This document shows, in pieces, positions 1-6,291 of a stretch of 14,615 nucleotides of DNA. The translations under genes and the position numbers were made by a program. The notes beneath the pieces are model-generated. The model made no database searches, had not been told where the DNA came from, and saw only the letters and a program-made list of their open reading frames with translations. Each line of letters begins with the position of its first letter. Position 1 is the first letter of the stretch. Location: contig CAVAVU010000041.1 in the NCBI GenBank assembly GCA_963592205.1, positions 1-14,615 on the forward strand, given 5' to 3'. Origin of the DNA: Claveliimonas sp963592205 (GTDB lineage: Bacteria; Bacillota; Clostridia; Lachnospirales; Lachnospiraceae).

Positions 1-52
1 CCATATAACAGACCGCTGCTTTTCCTACGGATCAGCAGCAAGAGGAGTTCTC

Positions 53-532
53 ATGAGACAACCAGTTCAACAACTGATCCAACTCTACCAGAACAATCTT
101 TACACCGCGGCTTTCAGCATCTGCCAGAACTAGATGGACGCGGAGGATATTGTTCAGGAGACGTTTGTTCAGTATTACACAAGCAGAAAACAATTTGAAA
201 ATGAGCAGCACATCCGGGCATGGCTCCTTCGAGTGGTCATCAATAAAGCAAAAAATATAAACCGGACTTTCTGGAGGAAAAACAAATGCTCTCTGGAGGA
301 TTATATGGAAACACTTTCTTTTCCCGATCCACAATCCAGAGATCTGTTTGAGGAAGTAATGAAGCTTCCGGACAAGTACCGTATTGTAATCCACTTATTT
401 TATTATGAAGATTATTCTGTCAGGGAAATTGCCAACATCCTGAAACTTTCAGAGAGTAATGTAAAGGTCCGGCTTTCCCGCGGAAGAGCCCTGCTTAAGG
501 ATTCTTTAAAGGAGGATTGGGAAAATGACTAA
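53..532 (+). pseudogene. ECF-type RNA polymerase sigma factor interrupted by an in-frame TAG
   Basis: Sigma-70 family factor of the extracytoplasmic-function type, which would direct RNA polymerase to a small regulon. The natural start is ATG at 53, preceded by the ribosome binding site AGAGGAG (41-47). After 26 codons (ending SICQN) a TAG at 131-133 stops the frame, and an ATG follows at once at 134. The rest is clearly sigma: region 2 (DAEDIVQETFVQYY) directly after the stop, and region 4 with its helix-turn-helix (YSVREIANILKLSESNVKVR) near the C-terminus. Without the stop the protein would be 159-160 residues, normal for the family. One base change (CAG or CAA to TAG) explains the lesion. 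Restart at 134 could give a 132-residue protein lacking the first region 2 helix, but no good ribosome binding site precedes it. The gene overlaps the next one by 8 bases, the usual sigma/regulator arrangement. The identity is firm; whether it functions is doubtful. Confidence 0.85.
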
Positions 533-1114
533 TCACGAAAAATATAAAAAAGCTTTTTCCGTATTACAGCCTTCAGAGCGCTCATTCCAGGAGGTTGAAA
601 ATATGGCAAGATTACAAAAAAAACAAAGATAAAGACCGCAGCAGCAGTGATTGCCGGCTGTATCGTCCTTGGAGGCTCCGGCACTGCCTACGCCGCTAAT
701 GTAGGCGGAATCCAGCGCACGATCCAGCTTTGGATCCATGGCGACCAGACTACCGCCACCCTGAATATCTCTGATGACGGTACTTATACCATAGAGTACC
801 CTAACGAAGATGGCTCTGTCTCTCAGTCCGGCGGTGGCGGCGTAGCACTTGAGCCTGACGGAACAGAGCGTCCGCTTACCGAAGATGAGATTATGCAGGA
901 AATGAACGCACCAGATGTAGAATACAACGATGACGGAAGCGTATGGGTGTATTACCATGACCAGAGTATTGAGATTACCGACAAATTCGATAAAGAGAAT
1001 ATCTGCTACGTTAAGATTGCAGATGGTGATGAAACACTTTATCTAACTGTAAAATACCAAAATGGGTTTAGCTATTCCAATGAGAAATATATAGAGCCAG
1101 AAGAATTTAACTAA
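525..1114 (+). pseudogene. Membrane-anchored sigma-factor partner (anti-sigma-like), frameshifted
   Basis: The gene starts at ATG 525 inside the end of the sigma gene (ATGAC-TAA overlap), with GGAGG upstream. The first frame codes for a charged cytoplasmic segment of about 35 residues and stops at TAA 630-632. The -1 frame continues without a stop from the same place to TAA at 1112-1114: a hydrophobic segment (TAAAVIAGCIVLGGSGTAYA) that could be an anchor or a signal peptide with an A-Y-A cleavage site, then an acidic, glycine-containing exported domain of about 140 residues. Joined, this is one protein of about 195 residues. The switch lies in or beside eight A's at 616-623; one missing A explains it, or -1 slippage on A-AAA-AAA. 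I do not recognise a named family for the outer domain. The anti-sigma role is inferred from the overlap with the sigma gene and the topology. Confidence 0.7.
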
Positions 1115-1150
1115 GCTATAAAAGGAAATACGCTTACCGACTTATTCATT

Positions 1151-1193
1151 GCTGCCGTGGTACAATTTGTACCCTGGCAGCTTTTTCTTTTTT
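1151..1193 (+). terminator. Intrinsic terminator after the sigma operon
   Basis: The arms GCTGCC and GGCAGC enclose a second stem, GGTACA/TGTACC with a three-base loop, and are followed by a T-rich run (TTTTTCTTTTTT). This is a classic Rho-independent terminator, 37 bases after the stop codon. Confidence 0.9.
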
Positions 1194-1197
1194 GGTC

Positions 1198-1210
1198 GTG
1201 GTCAGACCAC
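1198..1210. promoter_or_regulatory. Candidate operator of the GntR/FadR-type regulator
   Basis: A perfect palindrome, GTGGT-CAG-ACCAC. Its core TGGTCAGACCA fits the TNGTNNNACNA pattern known for FadR-subfamily GntR regulators such as PdhR and LldR. It lies just upstream of the -35 box in front of the regulator gene, so autoregulation is the simplest reading. The match is seen directly; binding is inferred. Confidence 0.6.
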
Positions 1211-1217
1211 TTCTTTA

Positions 1218-1246
1218 TTGACATTTCTTTCTGACTCTGCTACCGT
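1218..1246 (+). promoter_or_regulatory. Candidate promoter of the GntR regulator
   Basis: A perfect -35 box TTGACA (1218-1223) is followed after 17 bases by TACCGT (1241-1246), a weak -10 that matches 3 of 6 positions. A weak -10 with a strong -35 is common where a regulator acts. Confidence 0.4.
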
Positions 1247-1300
1247 AAATTTATGGCTGTATTTTGTAGCTACTCTATCAATTCAAAGGTCGTGACTATC

Positions 1301-2050
1301 ATGAAATTTAAAGCAATCAACACCTTATCCATTAAAGAATTATTCATTTCCCAGATTGAGGAAATGATCCTGTCCGGCGAGCTGAAGCCGGGCGATAAGC
1401 TGCCTACAGAGCGGGAGCTTGCAGATGAGATGAATATCAGCAAGACCATCGTCCACGATGGCATCCGGGAACTTGCGCGGATCGGCTTTCTGGACGTAAT
1501 ATCGAGAAAGGGCATCTACGTAGCAGATTATACGTTTACCGGTAATCTGGAAACACTTCTTGCCGTCATCCGCTATCGCGGTGATACATTGTATCCGAAA
1601 ATGATTACCAGTCTTCTGGATGTGCGTATTTATCTGGAATGTCCGGCTCTGGAGATTCTCTGTGCCTCTCGCACGGAAGATGACATTGCCCGGCTGGAAA
1701 TCTTGCAAGGCGACATGAAAAAAGCCCTCAATGCAGATATCGAAAGCTTTGCTAACACGCTGTTTCTCTACCGGAGAGCTATTGTCTCACTTAGTGGCAA
1801 TTGCATTTCACCCATGATTATGAATGCATTCTTTACCGCTTCCATTACCGCCTGGACAGATTACTGTGAATTTATCGGCAGAGAACGCACCTATCAGTCT
1901 CTGCTCCAGACAACGGAACACATCCGTAACCGGGATGCTACAGCTGCTATTCATTTGTTCAAAGAGCAGATTGATCAGTACCGCTCTCATTTTGAACACC
2001 CTCATGTGACGGATGACCCTGTAGCAAAAATGAAAGGAAGGAATAACTAA
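1301..2050 (+). CDS. GntR/FadR-family transcriptional regulator
   Basis: DNA-binding transcription factor of 249 residues. Residues about 10-76 form the winged helix typical of GntR proteins (ISQIEEMILSGELKPGDKLP, then PTERELADEMNISKTIV and a wing ending RKGIYVADY). The C-terminal two thirds is helical and fits an FCD ligand-binding domain, which usually senses a small carboxylate through a metal site. Here the usual FH motif in mid-domain reads LYRRAI, so one metal-ligand histidine seems absent; a later histidine (AAIHLFKEQI) remains. The start at 1301 is chosen because the family begins just before the first helix and AAAGG lies at 1285-1289; an in-frame ATG at 1253 would overlap the promoter. 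A membrane gene was apparently coupled to its stop codon (TAATA at 2048-2052), suggesting control of a transporter. The effector is unknown. Confidence 0.88.
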   Translation: MKFKAINTLSIKELFISQIEEMILSGELKPGDKLPTERELADEMNISKTIVHDGIRELARIGFLDVISRKGIYVADYTFTGNLETLLAVIRYRGDTLYPKMITSLLDVRIYLECPALEILCASRTEDDIARLEILQGDMKKALNADIESFANTLFLYRRAIVSLSGNCISPMIMNAFFTASITAWTDYCEFIGRERTYQSLLQTTEHIRNRDATAAIHLFKEQIDQYRSHFEHPHVTDDPVAKMKGRNN

Positions 2051-2211
2051 TAAAACAAAAACAAATCACACGAATCGGTCTGCTGTTTGCCCATAAGCTG
2101 ATCGGCATTGGTCTTGGAACAGCACTGGCTGTACTGGGAGTCGGCCGGGTGATTGCCTTATCCAATCATATGTGCATGGATAAGCTTACTGCCGCCGCAG
2201 GCATTTCTTAA
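2050..2211 (+). pseudogene. 5' fragment of a membrane protein gene with ATA in place of ATG
   Basis: Directly after the regulator, and overlapping its stop codon by one base, a frame reads IKQKQITRIGLLFAHKLIGI and continues as a hydrophobic helix ending around NHMCMDKL, then stops at TAA 2209-2211. AGGAAGG (2035-2041) is correctly placed for a start at 2050, but that codon is ATA; a TAATG stop/start overlap is the expected arrangement. No other in-frame start precedes the hydrophobic helix. The frame runs into the 3' end of the opposite-strand lipoprotein gene at about 2186, so the rest of the gene seems to have been lost by a deletion. I cannot name the family. It may have been a transporter controlled by the neighbouring GntR regulator (inference). 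Confidence 0.45.
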
Positions 2212-3109
2212 AATCACCGGCTGCTCCATAGGCATCCCCCAGATCCAATTCTGTCTTAAGATCACTGTTCAGGTATACGGTCTGATTTGTCTTCTTGTTA
2301 TGCACACATAGCCACCCATTGTCACCGCCATATGAAATGCTTTCATAATCATTAGAACGCTTCACATTGCCCTCCAGATCAAAGAGCACATTACCACCAA
2401 TCGGCAGTTCGTCTTCATCATATAATATGCTGCCGGTATCTGCGATCACATACTTCCGGTCCCTGGTAAAATACATACTTATAATGTCAGACACTCCCAT
2501 GCCGCTCACATCTTCATCTGATATCAATACCTTTCCACTCTGATACACCAGCTCATAATCGCCATCATCCGTTGTAATAATCTCGACATCTGTCGGAGCA
2601 GAATCAGCCTCTGCTGTCTCTTCTTCTGCTTCTTCAGAAACAGCATCTTCCGCCTCTACCGGCGTATAATTATCCATCTCTTCCAGCAGTGCCTCTCCGT
2701 CATAATAGCCGCCGCCCTCTTCTTCGATTCCTTCTCCATGCTCCTCCAGTATCTGACCTCTCTCATCCAGCACATAATACCGCTTTGCTTCTGATTCACC
2801 CTGCTTATCCGTAGAAACAGACTTGTAGGCAAGGATCCGAAATCCATCATCCGTCATGCCCATGGTGATCTCGTCGAACATGCACGCAACCACACACTCT
2901 CCATATTCATTGATCAGTCCTGTTGCAACCTCGTCGCCCTCATTGACCTCCGCCAGATACTGATACTCCTCATGCAGTTCTTTTTGATCCGGTTCCTGAT
3001 AGCTTAACTCCTGCTGAATCTGCTTTTCGGAATATCCGCACCCTGTCACCAGAGCCGGAATCATCAGCATGCTCAGTGTCATTGCTATCCGCATTATCCT
3101 GTTCTTCAT
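2186..3109 (-). CDS. Putative lipoprotein with WG-repeat-like segments, perhaps 3'-truncated
   Basis: Secreted, lipid-anchored protein of 307 residues. The N-terminus is a lipoprotein signal peptide: basic MKNRIMR, a hydrophobic run, and lipobox LVTGC, so Cys24 would be the anchored residue. Two stretches resemble degenerate WG repeats: ATGLINEYGECVVACMFDEI near residues 60-80 and LFDLEGNVKRSNDYESISYG in the last third. Between them is an acidic linker rich in E and A (about residues 115-165). I choose ATG at 3109, with TGAGGA ahead of it; ATG at 3124 is also possible and adds MRISS. The end (AAGDFKKCLRRQ) is abrupt, and the stop falls where the opposite-strand membrane gene breaks off, so the last repeats may be missing. 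The function is unknown; WG-repeat proteins are usually surface or binding proteins. Confidence 0.65.
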   Translation of the reverse strand: MKNRIMRIAMTLSMLMIPALVTGCGYSEKQIQQELSYQEPDQKELHEEYQYLAEVNEGDEVATGLINEYGECVVACMFDEITMGMTDDGFRILAYKSVSTDKQGESEAKRYYVLDERGQILEEHGEGIEEEGGGYYDGEALLEEMDNYTPVEAEDAVSEEAEEETAEADSAPTDVEIITTDDGDYELVYQSGKVLISDEDVSGMGVSDIISMYFTRDRKYVIADTGSILYDEDELPIGGNVLFDLEGNVKRSNDYESISYGGDNGWLCVHNKKTNQTVYLNSDLKTELDLGDAYGAAGDFKKCLRRQ

Positions 3110-3162
3110 AGATGATATCCTCATTTTTCCTCATTCTTTGCCTGAATCATAACTTTGTGAAG

Positions 3163-3192
3163 ATTATACCATGAGCTGGGCGTTGATAGCAA
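3163..3192 (-). promoter_or_regulatory. Promoter of the lipoprotein gene
   Basis: On the minus strand a perfect TATAAT (3163-3168) is extended by TGG directly upstream. TTGCTA (3187-3192) lies 18 bases further upstream and matches the -35 consensus at 4 of 6 positions. Confidence 0.65.
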
Positions 3193-3251
3193 TTCAGCTT
3201 TTTGAAAGCCTTTACTTATGCACACTTATTCCACCCAAAATATAGATACTG

Positions 3252-3576
3252 TAATCAGGAACGGTTGAAGAAGTGGATGCTCTATACCAGATATATCTTA
3301 AAACAGAACCATCGCCCCAGGTCACACGTGAAGGATTAGAATTATGGTACGATGGCTATGAAACTGCCTCAGGGACAAAGTTGTACAATCCCCGTTCCGT
3401 TATCGGAGCTCTGACATACAACCAGCTTCGCAGCCATTGGACGAGTTCCGGTCCATATGATGAGATATTCTATTACATTGGTGCATATGGACCTTGCAGT
3501 CGGTATTGCTTATAATAAAAATGATCCTAAAAAGCCTCATGAATGTAAAGTAAAAGTATTACGCGACAGAACCTAA
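3252..3576 (+). pseudogene. Remnant of an AAA-ATPase-like / PD-(D/E)XK (DUF1703) protein
   Basis: Two in-order pieces of one known family in two frames. Piece 1 (from 3255 to about 3486) reads EEVDALYQIYLK, then GLELWYDGYETASG, LYNPRSVIGALTYNQL and HWTSSGPYDEIFYYIG. These match the WYDGY, YNP-SV and YW-SG motifs at the end of the AAA-ATPase-like domain. Piece 2 (about 3481-3576, next frame) reads DLAVGIAYNKNDPKKPHECK and ends VKVLRDRT, the usual last strand of the C-terminal nuclease-like domain. Everything before piece 1 (P-loop, Walker B) and about 150-200 residues between the pieces are missing. The frame is closed by TAA at 3252 upstream, and the first possible start is GTG 3273 without a ribosome binding site. 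Intact members run to about 500-600 residues and are often multicopy in Lachnospiraceae. This is a deletion relic. Confidence 0.75.
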
Positions 3577-3622
3577 AACAGGACGCATGAAAAAACTCTC
3601 GTTTTTTCACACGCCCTGTTTT
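3575..3622. terminator. Bidirectional terminator between the AAA-ATPase relic and pgcA
   Basis: AAAACAGG (3575-3582) pairs with CCTGTTTT (3615-3622), and the inner GAAAAAAC/GTTTTTTC pairs around a TCTC loop. The A- and T-rich flanks make it work in both directions. It lies 12 bases beyond the stop of the minus-strand phosphohexomutase gene, which it most likely serves. Confidence 0.85.
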
Positions 3623-3633
3623 ATATTCTTCCT

Positions 3634-5316
3634 TTATGCGAGAATCGGTTTCAATCCTTCTGCTAACTGATCTTTCTTTGCCTGTGCTTCTGCCAGATCT
3701 TTACCAAGTGTGGTGAAGTATGTCTTGATCTTTGGCTCTGTTCCTGACGGACGCACGATTACGGTTGCTCCGTCTTCCATGCTGTAGATCAGTACGTTGG
3801 CTGCCGGAAGTCCGGTTTCTTCGGTCTTCTTATAATCTGTAGCTTTGACTACCTTCACGCCTCCAATCTCTGTCGGCGGGTTGTCACGAAGTCCCTGCAT
3901 GATAGATGCCATCTTGTCCATACCGGTAAGTCCCAGGAACTCGAAGCTGTCTACCTTATTCAGGTAACGTCCGTACTCACTGTAGATCTCTTCCATTCTC
4001 TGCTTCAGAGAACTTCCGATACTTCTATAATATGCTGCCATCTCGCAGATCAGCATAGATCCGATCACGGCATCCTTATCTCTTACATATGGTCCTGCCA
4101 GATATCCGTAGCTTTCCTCAAATCCAAAGATAAAACGGTCAACTTCTCCGTCAGCTTCCAGCTTGGCAATCTGATCACCGATCCATTTGAATCCTGTCAG
4201 TACATTACGAAGCTCTACGCCGTAATGCTTAGCCACTGCATCAGCCAGCGGTGTAGATACGATAGACTTCACTGCTACCGGGTTCTCAGGCATCGTGCCT
4301 TTCTCAATACGTCCTGCACAGATGTAATCCAGAAGCAGTACACCTACTTCATTACCGCTTACCAGTTCATAAGAACCATCCGGGCACTTCATCGCAATAC
4401 CTACACGGTCTGCATCCGGGTCAGTAGCAAGCATCAGATCTGCACCTTTTTCTTTTGCCAATTCGAGTCCTTTTTCCAATGCCTCGAAAATCTCCGGATT
4501 CGGATAGCTGCATGTGGTGAAGTATCCATTTGGATATTCCTGTTCCGGTACAATGGTAATATCTGTCACGCCGATGTCCTTTAATACCTGTGTTACCGGC
4601 ACTAATCCGGAACCATTTAACGGACTGTATACCAGCTTCAGTCCTGCTGTCTTGCACAGACCCGGACGAACCTGTCTGGATTCGATCGCATCATACAGCG
4701 CTTTCTTACAGTCATCCCCTACGAAATGGATCAGACCCTTCTCCACACCTTCTGCAAATGACATGTATTTGGCACCTGTAAGCACGTCCGTCTTCTGGAT
4801 CTCTTCATATACTACTGCTGCCGCATCATCGGTCAGCTGGCATCCATCCGGTCCGTAAGCCTTATATCCGTTATACTTAGCAGGATTGTGAGACGCTGTC
4901 ACCATAACACCTGCGTTACACTTGTAGTAACGTGTTGCAAATGACAGAGCCGGCACCGGCATCAGTGCATCGTAGATTCTTACCTGAATACCATTGGCTG
5001 CTAGCACGCTTGCTGCGGTCTTGGCAAATACGTCACTCTTCAGACGGCTGTCGTAGCTGATCGCTACCGTCTGGCTTCCACCCTGTGTCTTTACCCAGTT
5101 AGCCAGTCCCTGTGTTGCCTGACGTACTACATAAATATTCATACGGTTCGTTCCTGCTCCGAGCACGCCGCGAAGTCCTGCTGTTCCGAACTTCAGTGCC
5201 AGTGCAAAACGCTCCTTGATCTCATCATCATTACCTTCGATTCCCGCTAATTCCGGTCTCAGATCCGCATCTTCCAGATCTGCATTCAGCCAGCGTTCAT
5301 ATTCTTTCTGATACAT
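3634..5316 (-). CDS. pgcA: Phosphoglucomutase/phosphomannomutase (alpha-D-phosphohexomutase)
   Basis: Cytosolic enzyme that moves phosphate between C1 and C6 of hexoses (glucose-1-P and glucose-6-P, possibly mannose), feeding UDP-glucose, glycolipid and polysaccharide synthesis. At 560 residues it matches the length of Bacillus PgcA (about 580). All four family signatures are visible: the phosphoserine loop TASHNP (Ser142), the metal loop DPDADR (299-304), the sugar-binding GFEES (398-402) and the phosphate-binding RPSGTEP (522-528). I take ATG 5316 as start, with GGGAGTGG just upstream; a longer frame to 5358 adds 14 residues without a good site and runs towards the promoter. It is monocistronic, with its own promoter (5379-5407) and terminator. 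It diverges from the ATC-hydrolase operon but has no obvious functional tie to it. Nothing looks damaged. The symbol follows the Bacillus orthologue; substrate preference cannot be read from sequence. Confidence 0.93.
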   Translation of the reverse strand: MYQKEYERWLNADLEDADLRPELAGIEGNDDEIKERFALALKFGTAGLRGVLGAGTNRMNIYVVRQATQGLANWVKTQGGSQTVAISYDSRLKSDVFAKTAASVLAANGIQVRIYDALMPVPALSFATRYYKCNAGVMVTASHNPAKYNGYKAYGPDGCQLTDDAAAVVYEEIQKTDVLTGAKYMSFAEGVEKGLIHFVGDDCKKALYDAIESRQVRPGLCKTAGLKLVYSPLNGSGLVPVTQVLKDIGVTDITIVPEQEYPNGYFTTCSYPNPEIFEALEKGLELAKEKGADLMLATDPDADRVGIAMKCPDGSYELVSGNEVGVLLLDYICAGRIEKGTMPENPVAVKSIVSTPLADAVAKHYGVELRNVLTGFKWIGDQIAKLEADGEVDRFIFGFEESYGYLAGPYVRDKDAVIGSMLICEMAAYYRSIGSSLKQRMEEIYSEYGRYLNKVDSFEFLGLTGMDKMASIMQGLRDNPPTEIGGVKVVKATDYKKTEETGLPAANVLIYSMEDGATVIVRPSGTEPKIKTYFTTLGKDLAEAQAKKDQLAEGLKPILA

Positions 5317-5378
5317 TTTCACCACTCCCAGCTTTTTATTTCTATAACTTTTGTTCAATATGACAAAAATCTAATTAT

Positions 5379-5407
5379 AATATACCATGTTTACAAGTGT
5401 CAGGCAA
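5379..5407 (-). promoter_or_regulatory. Promoter of the phosphohexomutase gene
   Basis: On the minus strand, TTGCCT (5402-5407) lies 17 bases upstream of TATATT (5379-5384), and the -10 is extended by TGG. It faces away from the ATC-hydrolase promoter. Confidence 0.55.
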
Positions 5408-5424
5408 TCAAAAAGCACTGAATA

Positions 5425-5448
5425 ACATGATGTCACATGCCATCATGT
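5425..5448. promoter_or_regulatory. Inverted repeat over the ATC-hydrolase promoter (candidate operator)
   Basis: ACATGATG (5425-5432) and CATCATGT (5441-5448) form a perfect 8-bp inverted repeat with an 8-base spacer. It covers the -35 region of the plus-strand promoter and lies 18 bases from the -35 of the divergent pgcA promoter. It suits a dimeric regulator that is not identified in this window. Confidence 0.5.
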
Positions 5449-5458
5449 GTGCTATACT
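5430..5458 (+). promoter_or_regulatory. Promoter of the ATC hydrolase / M20 / proC operon
   Basis: TATACT (5453-5458) is preceded by TGC, an extended -10. ATGTCA (5430-5435) sits 17 bases upstream and matches the -35 consensus at 4 of 6 positions. Transcription would begin near 5465, leaving a leader of about 55 bases. Confidence 0.5.
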
Positions 5459-5480
5459 ACTGTTATTGAATCATATTAAC

Positions 5481-5511
5481 GGGCACGAGCCCTGACTATG
5501 ACCTACGGAGG
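5481..5511 (+). promoter_or_regulatory. Twin ACGR-loop hairpins in the leader (mini-ykkC/guanidine-II-like)
   Basis: Hairpin 1 is GGGC-ACGA-GCCC (5481-5492). After 9 bases, hairpin 2 is CCT-ACGG-AGG (5502-5511), whose right arm is part of the Shine-Dalgarno GGAGGG. Two small hairpins with ACGR loops, the second next to the ribosome binding site, are the defining layout of guanidine-II riboswitches. The second stem has only three pairs and the class is known mainly from Proteobacteria, so this is a candidate and not an identification. Confidence 0.25.
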
Positions 5512-5519
5512 GAATTATT

Positions 5520-6239
5520 ATGAATACATCTCATACAGTCTGTCAGATTGAACATCACGCAATGATGTTTGCATTTCTTTCCAAGCATGCGATCCGCCTG
5601 TGCGGTAACCGTGGAAAGGATGCCATTCTGGATGCCATGACCGAATACGGTAAAGAACGTGGACGGCGCATGGCTCTGAATGCAGAAGCACACGGAGATC
5701 CGCTGAATACCATGACTAATCAGGCTTACGGCGAATGGAAGCCTGACTATCCGGGTCAGATGGAATTCGGTCAGCTCTGCACCGAACCGACACTGCAGAC
5801 CTACATCTCCAAATGTGCCTGGTGTGAAGCCTGGCAGAAGTACCACATTACCGAATACGGCAAATACTACTGTGTCAATGTAGACAATGCTGTCTATCAG
5901 GGATTCCGTCCGGACTTTACCTGTACACCGATCAGCACTTCCATGAGCTGGGGTGGTGACTGCTGCAAGTTCGACTGGGGACATCCATTATCTGCTGAGG
6001 ACAATGAGGCACTTACCGCTAAGAAAAAGGAGCTTGGCACCTCCTGTATGAAAGATTTCAATTTCCATACTGCACATCTGATGCATACCCTTACCCGCAT
6101 CCTGACAAAACGGTTAGGCGCTGCCGGAGAGAAAGCCGTCACACTCGCTCTCGCCGAGTATGTAGACACCTTCGGTCAGGAATATCTGGATGTGCTGGAT
6201 ACCGTTTCTATGGAAGAGATCTATCCGTTTGAAGTATAG
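5520..6239 (+). CDS. L-2-amino-thiazoline-4-carboxylic acid (ATC) hydrolase family protein
   Basis: Cytosolic protein of 239 residues that resembles the ATC_hydrolase family. The founding Pseudomonas enzyme opens the thiazoline ring of ATC, giving a carbamoyl-cysteine that a second amidohydrolase turns into L-cysteine. The recognisable block is the N-terminal CGNRGKDAILDAMTEYGKER and RGRRMAL segment, followed by NQAYGEW and a cysteine- and aromatic-rich middle (KCAWCEAW, WGGDCCKFDWG) with Cys28, 99, 102, 148 and 149. There is no signal peptide or membrane segment. The start at 5520 has GGAGGG at 5507-5512. It is first in an operon with an M20 amidohydrolase 52 bases downstream, which repeats the hydrolase-plus-amidase pairing of ATC catabolism. 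The true substrate may be another amidine or cyclic amide; Firmicute members are mostly uncharacterised. Confidence 0.75.
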   Translation: MNTSHTVCQIEHHAMMFAFLSKHAIRLCGNRGKDAILDAMTEYGKERGRRMALNAEAHGDPLNTMTNQAYGEWKPDYPGQMEFGQLCTEPTLQTYISKCAWCEAWQKYHITEYGKYYCVNVDNAVYQGFRPDFTCTPISTSMSWGGDCCKFDWGHPLSAEDNEALTAKKKELGTSCMKDFNFHTAHLMHTLTRILTKRLGAAGEKAVTLALAEYVDTFGQEYLDVLDTVSMEEIYPFEV

Positions 6240-6291
6240 TCCGTCCATTTAAAACCGCCATTATTATATCTATGCGAAAGGAATTATTTTT

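Noticed and set aside
32..394. Minus-strand open frame opposite the sigma gene
   Set aside because: It is antisense to clear sigma regions 2 and 4, with no start signal or family resemblance.
647..1114. Sigma-partner gene starting at GTG 647
   Set aside because: That codon lies inside the hydrophobic segment and lacks a ribosome binding site; the sequence upstream in the other frame is plainly the missing N-terminus.
2183..2188. AAGCTT (HindIII site) at the breakpoint as a cloning artefact
   Set aside because: One six-base site is expected by chance every few kilobases and no vector sequence is seen.
3273..3515. An 80-residue stand-alone protein starting at GTG 3273
   Set aside because: It lacks a start signal, is an internal slice of a known large family, and is followed by that family's C-terminus in another frame.
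5317..5358. Longer start for the phosphohexomutase
   Set aside because: It adds 14 residues not typical of the family and has no good ribosome binding site; GGGAGTGG supports ATG 5316.
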